Shown here piece after piece: positions 20,307 through 28,847 of a stretch of DNA of 64,000 nt; positions within the stretch are counted from its first letter, which is position 1, and each line of letters starts with the position of its first letter. The translations under genes were made by a program, and so were the position numbers. Under the pieces are notes generated by a model. It did no database searches. It saw only the letters and a list, made by a program, of their open reading frames with translations, and had not been told where the DNA came from. The DNA is taken from assembly GCA_040755915.1 (NCBI GenBank), contig JBFLWM010000031.1, positions 1 to 64,000 on the forward strand, read 5' to 3'. This DNA comes from Sulfurivermis sp040755915. GTDB taxonomy: Bacteria > Pseudomonadota > Gammaproteobacteria > Thiohalomonadales > Thiohalomonadaceae.

Positions 20307-20321
20307 GCCCACGGAGTGGGC
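20307..20321. repeat. REP-like hairpin at the end of parB
   Basis: GCCCAC and GTGGGC flank a GGA loop; read on the minus strand the context is GGTAGGAGCCCACTCCGTGGGCGA. This resembles the widespread GTAGGAGCxxxxxCxxGGCxGCGA palindromes found after genes in gammaproteobacteria. It overlaps the last bases before the parB stop region and may act as a transcript end. Confidence 0.5.
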
Positions 20322-20323
20322 TC

Positions 20324-21214
20324 CTACCGGATGTGGGCGAGGATGCCGTCCAGCTCGTCCAGGCTGTTGTAGGCGATCACCAGCTTGCCCTTGCCCTTGC
20401 CGGCCTGCTGGATGGACACCTGGGCGCCCAGCTTCTGGCCCAGATCCTGCTCCAGGCGGCGTACGTCGGGGTCGACCGCCTTGGGTGCCGGCTTGGCGGC
20501 GGGACCCTCCAGCAGATGCTTGACCAGGCGCTCGGTCTCACGCACCGACAGACCCTTGGCGGTGACGCTGCGCGCGGCCTCGCTCTGGCGGGCGCCTTCC
20601 AGCGCCAGCAGGGCGCGGGCATGACCCATCTCCAGGTCGCCGTTCTCCAGCAGGCGCTTGACGTCGTCGTTGAGGGACAGCAGGCGCAGCAGGTTGGACA
20701 CGGCGACGCGGGAGCGCCCCACCGCCTCGGCGGCCTGCTGATGGGTCAGCTCGAATTCGTCGATCAGGCGCTGCAGGGCGCGCGCCTCTTCCATGGGGTT
20801 GAGCTGCTCGCGCTGGATGTTCTCGATCAGCGCCATGGCGATGGCGGCGTTGTCCGGCACCTCGCGGATCACGGCGGGGATCTCGTGCAACCCGGCCATC
20901 TGCGAGGCGCGCCAGCGGCGCTCACCGGCGATGATTTCGTAGCGGTTGGGGCCGATGGGGCGCACCACGATGGGCTGCACCACGCCCTGGGCGCGGATGG
21001 AGTCGGCCAGCTCTTCGAGGGTGTCGGGGTGCATGTCGATGCGCGGCTGATACTTGCCGCGCTGGATGATGTCCACCGGCAGGTTGCGCAGATCGCCGTC
21101 CGCGGAACTGCCGGAGGCCTCCGCCGTCGTGCCGCCGCTTGCCGCCGGCACCGCTGCGCTGCCCAGCAAGGCCTCGAGGCCGCGTCCCAAACCACCCTTT
21201 TTCTTCACTGCCAT
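20324..21214 (-). CDS. parB: Chromosome-partitioning protein ParB
   Basis: CTP-dependent DNA clamp that loads at parS and organises the origin. About 296 residues: an N-terminal KKKGGLGRGLEALLG segment (ParA-stimulating type), the CTP-binding N-domain with GERRWRASQMAGLHEIPAVIR, and the helix-turn-helix (QQAAEAVGRSRVAVSNLLRLL). The C-terminal dimerisation part ends DELDGILAHIR. The start at 21214 is preferred because the conserved GRGL motif follows closely; upstream codons are unlike the family. Two matching parS sites lie in recF of this window. Confidence 0.96.
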   Translation of the reverse strand: MAVKKKGGLGRGLEALLGSAAVPAASGGTTAEASGSSADGDLRNLPVDIIQRGKYQPRIDMHPDTLEELADSIRAQGVVQPIVVRPIGPNRYEIIAGERRWRASQMAGLHEIPAVIREVPDNAAIAMALIENIQREQLNPMEEARALQRLIDEFELTHQQAAEAVGRSRVAVSNLLRLLSLNDDVKRLLENGDLEMGHARALLALEGARQSEAARSVTAKGLSVRETERLVKHLLEGPAAKPAPKAVDPDVRRLEQDLGQKLGAQVSIQQAGKGKGKLVIAYNSLDELDGILAHIR

Positions 21215-21249
21215 GCTGTACCTGCCAACTGCATTGATTGATTTTGGCA

Positions 21250-21366
21250 GTCCGCGAATAAACGCAAATGGACGCAAATATTCATTATCCCTGACGCATT
21301 CCGCCGAGGCCCCCGTTGGGAACCAGGGGTCTTATTTGCGTATATTCGCGTTCATTCGCGGACCAA
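21250..21366. repeat. Imperfect inverted repeat between parA and parB
   Basis: CCGCGAATAAACGCAAATGGACGCAAATA-type sequence at 21250-21282 is mirrored by an arm reading TTATTTGCGTATATTCGCG and TTCATTCGCGGACC at 21331-21364. The arms are about 30 bp and imperfect, with about 45 bp between them. The core GTCCGCGAA..AACGC is shared with the repeat upstream of glmS. Confidence 0.55.
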
Positions 21367-21379
21367 TTTGTTTACTGTC

Positions 21380-22159
21380 TCAGCCGGCCGCCGGCTGTTC
21401 CTCGCGGCGCAGGATCTCGCCGGCCAGGGCCAGGTAGGCCACGGCACCGCGCGAGGCGCGGTCGTGGGCCAGGGCCGGCAGGCCGTAGCTGGGCGCCTCG
21501 GCCAGACGGATGTTGCGCGGGATCGAGGTGCGGTACACCTTGTTGCCGAAGTGCAGGATCAACTGACCGGAAACATCGTTGGACAGATTGCTGCGCGGGT
21601 CAAACATGGTGCGCAGCAGGCCTTCCAGCTGCAGCTGCGGATTCACCGTACTGCGGATCTGCTCGATGGTGTTGAGCAGCGAGGACAGGCCCTCCATCGC
21701 ATAGTACTCGCACTGCATGGGGATCATCACCGAGTCGGCGGCCACCAGCGCATTCAGCGTCAGCATGTTGAGCGAGGGCGGGCAGTCCACCAGGATGAAG
21801 TCGTACTGTTCGCGCACCGGCGCCAGGGCCTCGCGCAGGCGGCGCTCGCGCTGCGCGCTCTGCATCAGCTCCACTTCGGCGGCGGTGAGGTCGCCGTTGG
21901 TGGGCACCAGGTCGTAGCCGGCCTGTTCGGCGCGCACGATCACCTGCGCTGCCGGCGCGTGGCCGAGCAGCAGGTCGTAGCTGCTCTGCTCGAAGCTGTT
22001 TTTGTCGACGCCGCTGCCGACAGTGGCGTTGCCCTGCGGGTCGAGATCGATGACCAGCACGCGCCGCTTGGTCGCTGCCAGCGAGGCGCCCAGGTTGATG
22101 CAGGTGGTGGTCTTGCCGACCCCGCCCTTCTGATTGGCGATTGCGATGATCTTGCCCAT
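21380..22159 (-). CDS. parA: Chromosome-partitioning ATPase ParA (Soj)
   Basis: Deviant Walker-type ATPase that moves ParB-parS complexes, about 259 residues. N-terminal KIIAIANQKGGVGKTTT holds the deviant Walker A with both lysines; VLVIDLDPQGNAT and the switch FILVDCPPSLNMLT follow. Start at 22159 (MGKII) has AAGGAG eight bases upstream. It is directly upstream of parB and 12 bp from rsmG. Confidence 0.96.
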   Translation of the reverse strand: MGKIIAIANQKGGVGKTTTCINLGASLAATKRRVLVIDLDPQGNATVGSGVDKNSFEQSSYDLLLGHAPAAQVIVRAEQAGYDLVPTNGDLTAAEVELMQSAQRERRLREALAPVREQYDFILVDCPPSLNMLTLNALVAADSVMIPMQCEYYAMEGLSSLLNTIEQIRSTVNPQLQLEGLLRTMFDPRSNLSNDVSGQLILHFGNKVYRTSIPRNIRLAEAPSYGLPALAHDRASRGAVAYLALAGEILRREEQPAAG

Positions 22160-22171
22160 CTCGTCCACTCC

Positions 22172-22816
22172 TTAAACGTCCGGCGCAATGCGCACGAGGT
22201 GACGTTGTGCTTCCAGACCCGGCACCGTCAGCGCAATGATCTCCCGCACCACAAAGCCCGGCGGCAGCGCGTCCAGCTCGTCCTGGGGATACTCGCCCTT
22301 CATCGCCAGCAGCGAACCGCCGGGGGCAAGCAGGTGGGCGGTACCCGCCACCATGTCGGCCAGAGACGCGAAGGCCCGGGCGGTGACGGTGTCGAACAGC
22401 TGCCCGGGCCGATATTGTTCAAGGCGCGAATGTACCACAGAGAGGTTGGAAAGCCGCAATTCCCCCTTGGCCTGGAGCAGGAAGCGGGTCTTCTTGCCGT
22501 TGCTGTCCAGCAGGGTGAACTCCCGTGCCGGATCGGCGATGGCCAGGGGGATGCCGGGCAGGCCGGCGCCGCTGCCCACGTCCAGCACCCGGGTTCCGTA
22601 CAGGTAGGGTTGCACGGCGAGGGAGTCGAGCAGGTGCTTGGTCACCATCTCCAGGGGGTGGCGGATCGCCGTCAGGTTGTAGGCCTGGTTCCACTTGACG
22701 AGGAGCGCCAGGTAAGCGAGCAATCGCTCCTGCTGCGCTGCGTCCAGCGGCAGGCCGAGGGTCGCGATGCCCTGGGCCAGGGTGGCGGCCGGATCGGCGG
22801 GATGGTTCTTGCTCAT
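22172..22816 (-). CDS. rsmG: 16S rRNA (guanine527-N7)-methyltransferase RsmG
   Basis: S-adenosylmethionine-dependent methyltransferase (GidB), 214 residues. Motifs: KWNQAYNLTAIR, HLLDSLAVQPYL, the SAM loop VLDVGSGAGLPGIPLAI and VTARAFASLADM. The start at 22816 follows the fadL-like stop by one base, so the genes are coupled. It is usually directly after mnmG; here an outer-membrane gene has been inserted between them. Confidence 0.95.
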   Translation of the reverse strand: MSKNHPADPAATLAQGIATLGLPLDAAQQERLLAYLALLVKWNQAYNLTAIRHPLEMVTKHLLDSLAVQPYLYGTRVLDVGSGAGLPGIPLAIADPAREFTLLDSNGKKTRFLLQAKGELRLSNLSVVHSRLEQYRPGQLFDTVTARAFASLADMVAGTAHLLAPGGSLLAMKGEYPQDELDALPPGFVVREIIALTVPGLEAQRHLVRIAPDV

Positions 22817-22817
22817 G

Positions 22818-24113
22818 TCAGAAGCGCCAACTGGTCTGGGCGCTGAGATAGCGCCCGCTGAGGCGAAAGCGGCCATTGAGGGTATGGCCGAGGCTGTCGG
22901 TGTTGTTGATGAGGGCGTCCTCCACATCGACGTGGGCCAGGGCAAGGTCGAGCGAGAAGGTCTGGTCTGGCGCGTAGCTGGCACCCACGGCATACCAGCG
23001 GCGGTCATTGTCGGGGCCGATGGGGGTGCGGTGCTCGGGGTCGGGCACCGGGGATTCGTCGTAGGCAAAACCGGCGCGCAGCCGCCACTGCGGGGCGAGA
23101 CGGTAGTCGAGGCCGAGGGCATAGAAACCGGTATCGTGCCAGTTGTAGGTGCTGACGCTGTCGGCCAGGGTGTTGGCGAAATCGACGCGGAACTCCTTGT
23201 GCCGGCTCCAGGCCGTCCAGGTGTAGTCGGCCAGCAGGGTCAGGCGCTCGGTCACCGCCCAGGCAGCGCTGAGGCTGACCGACTCGGGCAGATGGACGCG
23301 GGTCTTGCCGCCGCTGTCGGTGAATGTTCCGGCAAACGCCGCCGGCACATTTGCAAAGTCAGAAGTGCCGCTGATGTTCTGGCGCGTGTCGCTGTGGTAG
23401 ACGGCGCCGAACTGCCACTGCGGCGTCGGCGCATAGTGCAGCCCGAGACTGTAGCCGGTGGTCCAGTTGTCGCCCTTGAGGGTCTGCTTGCCGTCGCTCT
23501 GCTGCGGCGCCAACCCCAGGAACGTGCACGCGGGTCCACCGAGCTGGGCCACGCAGATGGTGCCGAAATCCACAGCCTGACTCAGTTCGGCCGTGAGGTA
23601 CTGGAAGTCGATGCTGCCGCCCACGGCCAGCGCCGGGGTGAGCTGCCAGGACAGCGCCGGGCTGATGTTGACGGTGGTCATTTCCGACTTGATGGAGTGG
23701 TAGCGACCGGGCCAGCGATCATCGTATTCCAGGCCCAGGGCAAAGGGGGCGTACACGCCGAGGCCGAAACGGTATTCCGGCGCCAGCTCGGTAACCATAT
23801 ACAGGTTGGGGGCCAGCCGGGTGGGGCCGGCATCGCCGGGATTGGGGCCGCTCACCGTGGAGGCCGCATCGCTGTAGCGGGCGCTGGGCGCGATCTGGTG
23901 CACGGCGACGCTGAGGGTCGAACCGGACAGGCGCTGCATCGCCGCCGGATTGGTGTACACCACGCTGGCGTCCTGCGCCTGTGCCGCCATGCCGGCGAAG
24001 GCGCTGCCCAGGCTGCCGACGCTCTTGTCGCTGAGGGCAAAACCGGCGGCCCAGCCGGCACTGCTTGCCGCGCACAACAGCAACGCGACGCCTCCCCTGC
24101 CGGCGCTCCTCAT
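22818..24113 (-). CDS. FadL/OmpP1/TodX-family outer-membrane transport protein
   Basis: Outer-membrane beta-barrel for uptake of hydrophobic compounds, 431 residues. A signal peptide (GGVALLLCAASSAGWAA) is followed by the family N-terminus GFALSDKSVGSLGSAFAGMA and DASVVYTNPAAMQRLSG, whose NPA motif is diagnostic. Alternating strands follow and the last residue is Phe (SAQTSWRF). The ATG overlaps the mnmG stop by 4 bp and its stop is one base from the rsmG start. The substrate (long-chain fatty acid or hydrocarbon) cannot be read from sequence. Confidence 0.88.
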   Translation of the reverse strand: MRSAGRGGVALLLCAASSAGWAAGFALSDKSVGSLGSAFAGMAAQAQDASVVYTNPAAMQRLSGSTLSVAVHQIAPSARYSDAASTVSGPNPGDAGPTRLAPNLYMVTELAPEYRFGLGVYAPFALGLEYDDRWPGRYHSIKSEMTTVNISPALSWQLTPALAVGGSIDFQYLTAELSQAVDFGTICVAQLGGPACTFLGLAPQQSDGKQTLKGDNWTTGYSLGLHYAPTPQWQFGAVYHSDTRQNISGTSDFANVPAAFAGTFTDSGGKTRVHLPESVSLSAAWAVTERLTLLADYTWTAWSRHKEFRVDFANTLADSVSTYNWHDTGFYALGLDYRLAPQWRLRAGFAYDESPVPDPEHRTPIGPDNDRRWYAVGASYAPDQTFSLDLALAHVDVEDALINNTDSLGHTLNGRFRLSGRYLSAQTSWRF

Positions 24114-25999
24114 CCCGTTCTTCTCCCCAGTTCGCGTTTCTTCAGGTGGACCAGCAGCAGCGAGATGGCCGCCGGCGTGATGCCGGGGATGCGTGCCGCC
24201 TGGCCCAGGGTGTCGGGGCGCTGGCGCGACAGCTTGTCGCGCACCTCGGCGGACAGGCCGCTCACCTCGCGGTAGTCCAGGTCTGCCGGCAGCAGGGTTT
24301 CCTCATGGCGGCGCTGGCGCTCGATCTCGGTCTGCTGGCGCTCGATGTAGCCGGCGTACTTGGCCTGGATCTCCACCTGCTCCGCCACCGCCGGGTCGCC
24401 TACACCGCCGCCCGCCGCCGTCAGGCTCATCAGTGAGTCATAACTCACATCGGGGCGGCGCAACAGGTCGGCGAGACGGTATTCGCGTGTGATGGGCTGG
24501 CCCAGCACCCGCTCCGCCTCCGCGTCCGGTACCGTCTGCGGCCGCACCCAGGTGTCGTTGAGGCGCTGCTGCTCACGCACGATGGCCTCGCGCTTGGCCT
24601 CGAATACCGCCCAGCGCGCATCATCGACCAGACCGAGTTCGCGGCCGATGGCGGTGAGGCGCAGGTCGGCGTTGTCCTCGCGCAGCAGCAGGCGGTGCTC
24701 GGCACGGGAGGTGAACATGCGGTAGGGCTCGCTGGTGCCGCGGGTGATGAGGTCGTCCACCAGCACGCCGAGATAGGCCTCGTCGCGACGCGGCCACCAG
24801 CCGTCGCGACCGAGGGCCTGGCGACCGGCATTGAGGCCGGCGAGCAGCCCCTGCGCCGCGGCCTCCTCGTAGCCGGTGGTGCCGTTGATCTGGCCGGCGA
24901 AGAACAGGCCGGGGATGTGCTTGGTCTCCAGGGTCGGGTGCAGGTCGCGCGGGTCGAAGAAGTCGTATTCGATGGCATAGCCGGGGCGCACGATGTGGGC
25001 CTGTTCCAGGCCGCGGATGGAGCGCACCAGGGCGTACTGCACGTCGAAGGGCAGCGAGGTGGAGATGCCGTTGGGATACACCTCATGGGTGGTCAGCCCT
25101 TCCGGTTCCAGGAAGATCTGGTGCTGGCTCTTGTCGGCAAAACGCACCACCTTGTCCTCGATGGACGGGCAGTAGCGCGGCCCCACCCCCTCGATCACCC
25201 CGGTATACATGGGCGAGCGGTCCAGCCCGCCGCGGATGATCTCGTGGGTGCGCTCCGAGGTGTGGGTGATGTAGCAGGCGATCTGGCGCGGGTGTTCCTG
25301 CGCGCCGCCGAGGAAGGAGAACACCGGCACCGGGTCGTCGCCCGGCTGCGCCTGCAGGACGGACCAGTCGATGCTGCGGCCGTCCAGGCGCGGCGGCGTG
25401 CCGGTCTTGAGGCGGGCGACGTTCACCGGCAGCTCGCGCAGGCGGCGCGACAGGGCGTTGGCCGGCGGGTCGCCGGCGCGGCCACCCTCGTAGTTGGCGA
25501 GGCCGATGTGGATGCGGCCGGCGAGGAAGGTGCCGACGGTGAGCACGATGGCCGGCGCGGCGAAGCGCAGGCCCATCCGGGTCACCACGCCGACGGCGCG
25601 GCCATCCTCGACGACGAGGTCTTCCACCGCCTGCTGGAACAGGGTGAGGTTGGGCTGGTTTTCCAGCGCGCTGCGCACCACGGCCTTGTACAGCTGGCGG
25701 TCGGCCTGGGCGCGGGTGGCGCGCACCGCCGGACCCTTGCTGGCGTTGAGGATGCGGAACTGGATGCCGGCCTGGTCGATGGCGCGGGCCATCAGGCCGC
25801 CGAGGGCGTCGATTTCCTTGACCAGATGCCCCTTGCCGATGCCGCCGATGGCCGGGTTGCAGCTCATCTGGCCCAGGGTCTCGATGTTGTGGGTCAGCAG
25901 CAGGGTGCGCGCGCCGAGGCGCGCCGCCGCCAGGGCCGCCTCGGTCCCGGCGTGGCCACCGCCCACCACGATCACATCGAATCTGTCCTGATACAGCAT
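24110..25999 (-). CDS. mnmG: tRNA uridine-5-carboxymethylaminomethyl modification enzyme MnmG (GidA)
   Basis: FAD-dependent partner of MnmE for wobble-uridine modification, 629 residues. The dinucleotide-binding motif VIVVGGGHAGTEAALAAARLG is at residues 9-29. MSCNPAIGGIGKGHLVKEIDALGG, with the conserved Cys, and PRYCPSIEDK follow; the C-terminal domain ends in a helical part. Its MnmE partner lies 25 kb away in this window rather than next to it. Confidence 0.97.
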   Translation of the reverse strand: MLYQDRFDVIVVGGGHAGTEAALAAARLGARTLLLTHNIETLGQMSCNPAIGGIGKGHLVKEIDALGGLMARAIDQAGIQFRILNASKGPAVRATRAQADRQLYKAVVRSALENQPNLTLFQQAVEDLVVEDGRAVGVVTRMGLRFAAPAIVLTVGTFLAGRIHIGLANYEGGRAGDPPANALSRRLRELPVNVARLKTGTPPRLDGRSIDWSVLQAQPGDDPVPVFSFLGGAQEHPRQIACYITHTSERTHEIIRGGLDRSPMYTGVIEGVGPRYCPSIEDKVVRFADKSQHQIFLEPEGLTTHEVYPNGISTSLPFDVQYALVRSIRGLEQAHIVRPGYAIEYDFFDPRDLHPTLETKHIPGLFFAGQINGTTGYEEAAAQGLLAGLNAGRQALGRDGWWPRRDEAYLGVLVDDLITRGTSEPYRMFTSRAEHRLLLREDNADLRLTAIGRELGLVDDARWAVFEAKREAIVREQQRLNDTWVRPQTVPDAEAERVLGQPITREYRLADLLRRPDVSYDSLMSLTAAGGGVGDPAVAEQVEIQAKYAGYIERQQTEIERQRRHEETLLPADLDYREVSGLSAEVRDKLSRQRPDTLGQAARIPGITPAAISLLLVHLKKRELGRRTG

Positions 26000-26079
26000 T
26001 GCCGCCTGCGCCGAAACCGCCCAAAAGGTCGCCTATTCTACGGCCGGAACCCCGGCCGGCCAACGACCAGCGTACCCCG

Positions 26080-26109
26080 TTTACTTTTCCCTACAAATTC
26101 CCCTATTAT
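26080..26109 (+). promoter_or_regulatory. Candidate promoter of the PhnD-like gene
   Basis: TTTACT (26080-26085) and TATTAT (26104-26109) are spaced by 18 bp in the 150-bp divergent gap between mnmG and the PhnD-like gene. The -10 matches consensus at 5 of 6 positions. Confidence 0.4.
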
Positions 26110-26149
26110 TCGCCGCCGCAAAAACTGGCCGTTATGGAGAATGTCGCCG

Positions 26150-27013
26150 ATGAACCCCGCTCAATGGATGAGGGCGCTGTGCGCAGCGCTGCCCCTGTTG
26201 TTTGTCTCACCCCTGCATGCCGAACTGATCTTCAGCGCCCCGCCAAGGGAAGACGCCGCCCAGGCGGCGAAGGACTATGGCCCGCTGGTGGTGCTGCTCA
26301 GTCAGGTCCTGGGGGAGAAGATCAGCTTCCAGCCGCCGGCCAGCTGGGCCACTTACAGCCACGCCATGCAGGCCGGCAAGTACGATATCGTCTTCGACGG
26401 CCCGCACTTCGTCGCCTGGCGCATGGAACACAGCGGCCATCAGCCCCTGCTGCGCCTGCCCGGGGATCTCGGCTTCGTGGCCGTGGTCCGCGCCGACGAC
26501 GCGGCGCGCAGCCTCACTGACCTGCTGTCACATACCGTCTGCGTGCCCGCCTCGCCCAACCTCGCCGCCAATGTGCTGCTGGCCGAATACGGCCCCATCG
26601 CCCAGCCGCGCCTGCTGCACCCGCGCAACGGCATGGCCGGGGTATATGCGGCCTTCTATTCCGGACAATGCAACGCCGCCGTGCTGCGCGATGCCCATTA
26701 CGACAAGAAACTCGATGCCGCAGAGCGGGAAAAGCTGCAGGTCCTGTTCCGCAGCCGCGCCTACCCCAACCAGGCCCTGACCGTCGGCCCGCGCATCAGC
26801 GCGGAGCAGCGCGCGGCCATCATCGCCGCCCTGGGCAAACCGGAAAACCATGCCGCCATCGCGCCGCTCACGGCGCGTTTCCTGGGCAATGCGGAGGCCG
26901 GCCTGATACCGGCGCGGGCCGAGGATTATGCCGGCCTGAACCTGCTGCTGGAGAAACAGGTGTGGGGATGGGAACGGGTTGCTACATCAGCCGGTGCGGC
27001 ATCTCATCGCTGA
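26150..27013 (+). CDS. PhnD-like phosphate/phosphonate-type periplasmic binding protein
   Basis: About 287 residues: signal peptide (MRALCAALPLLFVSPLHA) followed by a PBP type 2 domain (ELIFSAPPRE, YGPLVVLLSQVLGEKISF, GKYDIVFDGPHFVAWRM, AGVYAAFYSGQCNAAVLRD), the pattern of PhnD/SsuA/TauA-like proteins. No ABC transporter permease or ATPase is adjacent, so it may act as a sensor input or an orphan binding protein. Start 26150 or the in-frame ATG at 26141 are both possible. Its 3' end overlaps by 32 bp the oppositely directed gene at 26982. Confidence 0.75.
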   Translation: MNPAQWMRALCAALPLLFVSPLHAELIFSAPPREDAAQAAKDYGPLVVLLSQVLGEKISFQPPASWATYSHAMQAGKYDIVFDGPHFVAWRMEHSGHQPLLRLPGDLGFVAVVRADDAARSLTDLLSHTVCVPASPNLAANVLLAEYGPIAQPRLLHPRNGMAGVYAAFYSGQCNAAVLRDAHYDKKLDAAEREKLQVLFRSRAYPNQALTVGPRISAEQRAAIIAALGKPENHAAIAPLTARFLGNAEAGLIPARAEDYAGLNLLLEKQVWGWERVATSAGAASHR

Positions 27014-27320
27014 GGTTGAGCAGGCTGGAAATCACCTGCAGCGCTTCCTTCACGAACAGCTCCAGGTCGCAAAAGGCCGGCGAGCTCTCCAGCACCTGTG
27101 AGCCGTCCGCCATGGAGACGCGCAGGTCACAGACACCATCGGCCCCGCGCTCGGCGGAGACGAACAGGCCGGGCCGGGGATTGCCCTCCTGGGCCACGGC
27201 CAGGACATAGCGGTAGCGCACTGCATCCGGGCTTTCGATGTCCCCCAGCACGGTGACGACGAACTCGCCGTACTGATAACGGCGCAGGGGGATGGCGGTG
27301 GTGATGGTGGGTATGCTCAT
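26982..27320 (-). CDS. Conserved-looking hypothetical protein
   Basis: A 112-residue soluble protein with several beta-strands (FVVTVLGDIESPDAVRYRYVLAVA, GLFVSAERG) and a C-terminal helix; no signal peptide. I do not recognise the family. A good ribosome site (GGGAGG) precedes the ATG, which supports translation. It is convergent with the PhnD-like gene and overlaps its end. Confidence 0.6.
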   Translation of the reverse strand: MSIPTITTAIPLRRYQYGEFVVTVLGDIESPDAVRYRYVLAVAQEGNPRPGLFVSAERGADGVCDLRVSMADGSQVLESSPAFCDLELFVKEALQVISSLLNLSDEMPHRLM

Positions 27321-27378
27321 GGGACCTCCCGACAGCTGGCAATTCTTTCATGTATGGCCGCCAGCCATGTGAAACAAG

Positions 27379-28275
27379 CTACAGCCCCAGTGCCGTGCGC
27401 TCCCAGCGTATCGCGCCGTCATCAAAATTCCATGACCAGAACACCTTGGTGATCTTGCCGCCGATGCGGGCACGCTCGATGAAGCCCAGCACACAGCTGT
27501 CGATGCCGATGGCCCGGTGGTCGCTCAACACGAAGTAATGCTCGGCCGGCACCTCGGCCGGACCGAAATTGCGCTCCGGCGCCGGCAGGCGGGCATGTCC
27601 CTCGTCCAGCTGCGCGCCATTGAGCCACACCACGCCTTCACGCACCTCCACCGTATCACCCGGCAGGGCGATCACCCGACGGATGAGCTGGTCCTCCATG
27701 ACCCGTGACAACTGCTCCGGCTGGTTGCCGCCGCTGAAATCGATCAGCGCAAGATCGCCGCGGCCGGGAAAGGCCAGCTTGTTGATCAGCAGCAGATCAT
27801 GGTTGAGAACCGTGGGCTGCATGGCAGTGGAGGTCATGAAAAACGCGCGCATCACATGACCGCCAATGATCTTGTCCATCAGCGGATTGACCGTGACGAT
27901 CAGGAACAGCGTCACGACGACATAGATCCAGATGCGGTTGAACCAGCGCAGGCGGTAATTGCGCTCCTGCCGCACCGCACACAACCAGGCGTCGTAGACG
28001 ATCCAGGCCATTGAGACAAAGGGCACGGCAAGAAACACGATGCTGATCTTGCTCTCCACATGCATGAAGGCGATGGCAGCCAGCCAGGAGATCACGATCA
28101 GGGCCACGTACACCGCGATGCCACGCACGATGTGGCCGGCGTAGTGCTGTCCCAGCCCCGGGCAAACCGACAGCAACACGGCCAGCCAGGGATTGCGCGG
28201 ACAAACCCTGCCCTCGCCCGGCGCCATGGCAAACCGGTGCTGTGGCGTTACCGACTGCTCTCCCCCTGTCGCCAT
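27379..28275 (-). CDS. Signal-peptidase-I-like membrane protein lacking both catalytic residues
   Basis: About 298 residues. The N-terminal half has several hydrophobic helices (PWLAVLLSVCPGLGQHY, GIAVYVALIVISWLAAIAF, IWIYVVVTLFLIVTV). The C-terminal half is an S26 signal-peptidase fold: box B reads TSTAMQPTVLNHDLLLINK and box D reads LIRRVIALPGDTVEVREG, with a late SDHRAIGIDS-type box E. Aligned to E. coli LepB (SGSMMPT and IKRAVGLPGD), the nucleophile Ser90 is Ala and the general base Lys145 is Arg. I checked both codons on the DNA (GCC and CGT). The fold is therefore present but classical catalysis should be absent. The start at 28275 has a perfect AGGAGG eight bases upstream. A PilZ gene lies 35 bp upstream in the same operon. 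Confidence 0.8.
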   Translation of the reverse strand: MATGGEQSVTPQHRFAMAPGEGRVCPRNPWLAVLLSVCPGLGQHYAGHIVRGIAVYVALIVISWLAAIAFMHVESKISIVFLAVPFVSMAWIVYDAWLCAVRQERNYRLRWFNRIWIYVVVTLFLIVTVNPLMDKIIGGHVMRAFFMTSTAMQPTVLNHDLLLINKLAFPGRGDLALIDFSGGNQPEQLSRVMEDQLIRRVIALPGDTVEVREGVVWLNGAQLDEGHARLPAPERNFGPAEVPAEHYFVLSDHRAIGIDSCVLGFIERARIGGKITKVFWSWNFDDGAIRWERTALGL

Positions 28276-28310
28276 CTCTCGCGCCTCCTGTGCCCGATGC
28301 GGCGTGGTAT

Positions 28311-28661
28311 TCAGATAAACAGGCTGCGCCATTGTTGCAGCGCAGGCGTGTCCTCGCCCAGCAACTGCACGCCGATGAGATAGATACCCGCCGCCTCGGT
28401 TTCCCGCGACCACATCACCTCGCCACCGAGGAAATAGCGATCGCTGTGTTCCGTCAGGTCCACCTCCAGCCCCAGCTGGCTGCCGGTTTCGACCGGGGTT
28501 TCCAGCAGCAGGCGCAGGCCGCTGGCGGAGACATCCACCGTGGAACACTCCACCTTGGTTCCCACCAGCTCCGGCTGGGCGGGGGCAACCAGGATCTTCA
28601 CTACCACGTTCTCATCGCGCAGCAGCCGCGGGGCGGTGCGGCGCTCTTCCGGCATGGCCAT
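28311..28661 (-). CDS. PilZ-domain protein (predicted c-di-GMP receptor)
   Basis: About 116 residues. The two c-di-GMP-binding signatures of PilZ are present: ERRTAPRLL (RxxxR) at residues 5-13 and DVSASGLRL (D/NxSxxG) in the first barrel strand region. The start at 28661 is set by AAGGAA seven bases upstream; longer frames are unsupported. It is upstream of the signal-peptidase-like gene in an apparent two-gene operon. Confidence 0.8.
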   Translation of the reverse strand: MAMPEERRTAPRLLRDENVVVKILVAPAQPELVGTKVECSTVDVSASGLRLLLETPVETGSQLGLEVDLTEHSDRYFLGGEVMWSRETEAAGIYLIGVQLLGEDTPALQQWRSLFI

Positions 28662-28847
28662 ATCGCATTCCTTGTGTGCAGAACTGGCCAGACTGTAACC
28701 ATTGCCGCGCCCCGGCTCAAGGGCGGCGGCTATCAGCGCCCCCCGGCCGCCCGATTCGGTCATGGCCAGATTCCCCCTGCCGTCCCCGCACGGCTGCGGC
28801 GCCGCCGGCACCCCGGACCCGCGCTGCGCGCAAAGTAACGTGGGGAA

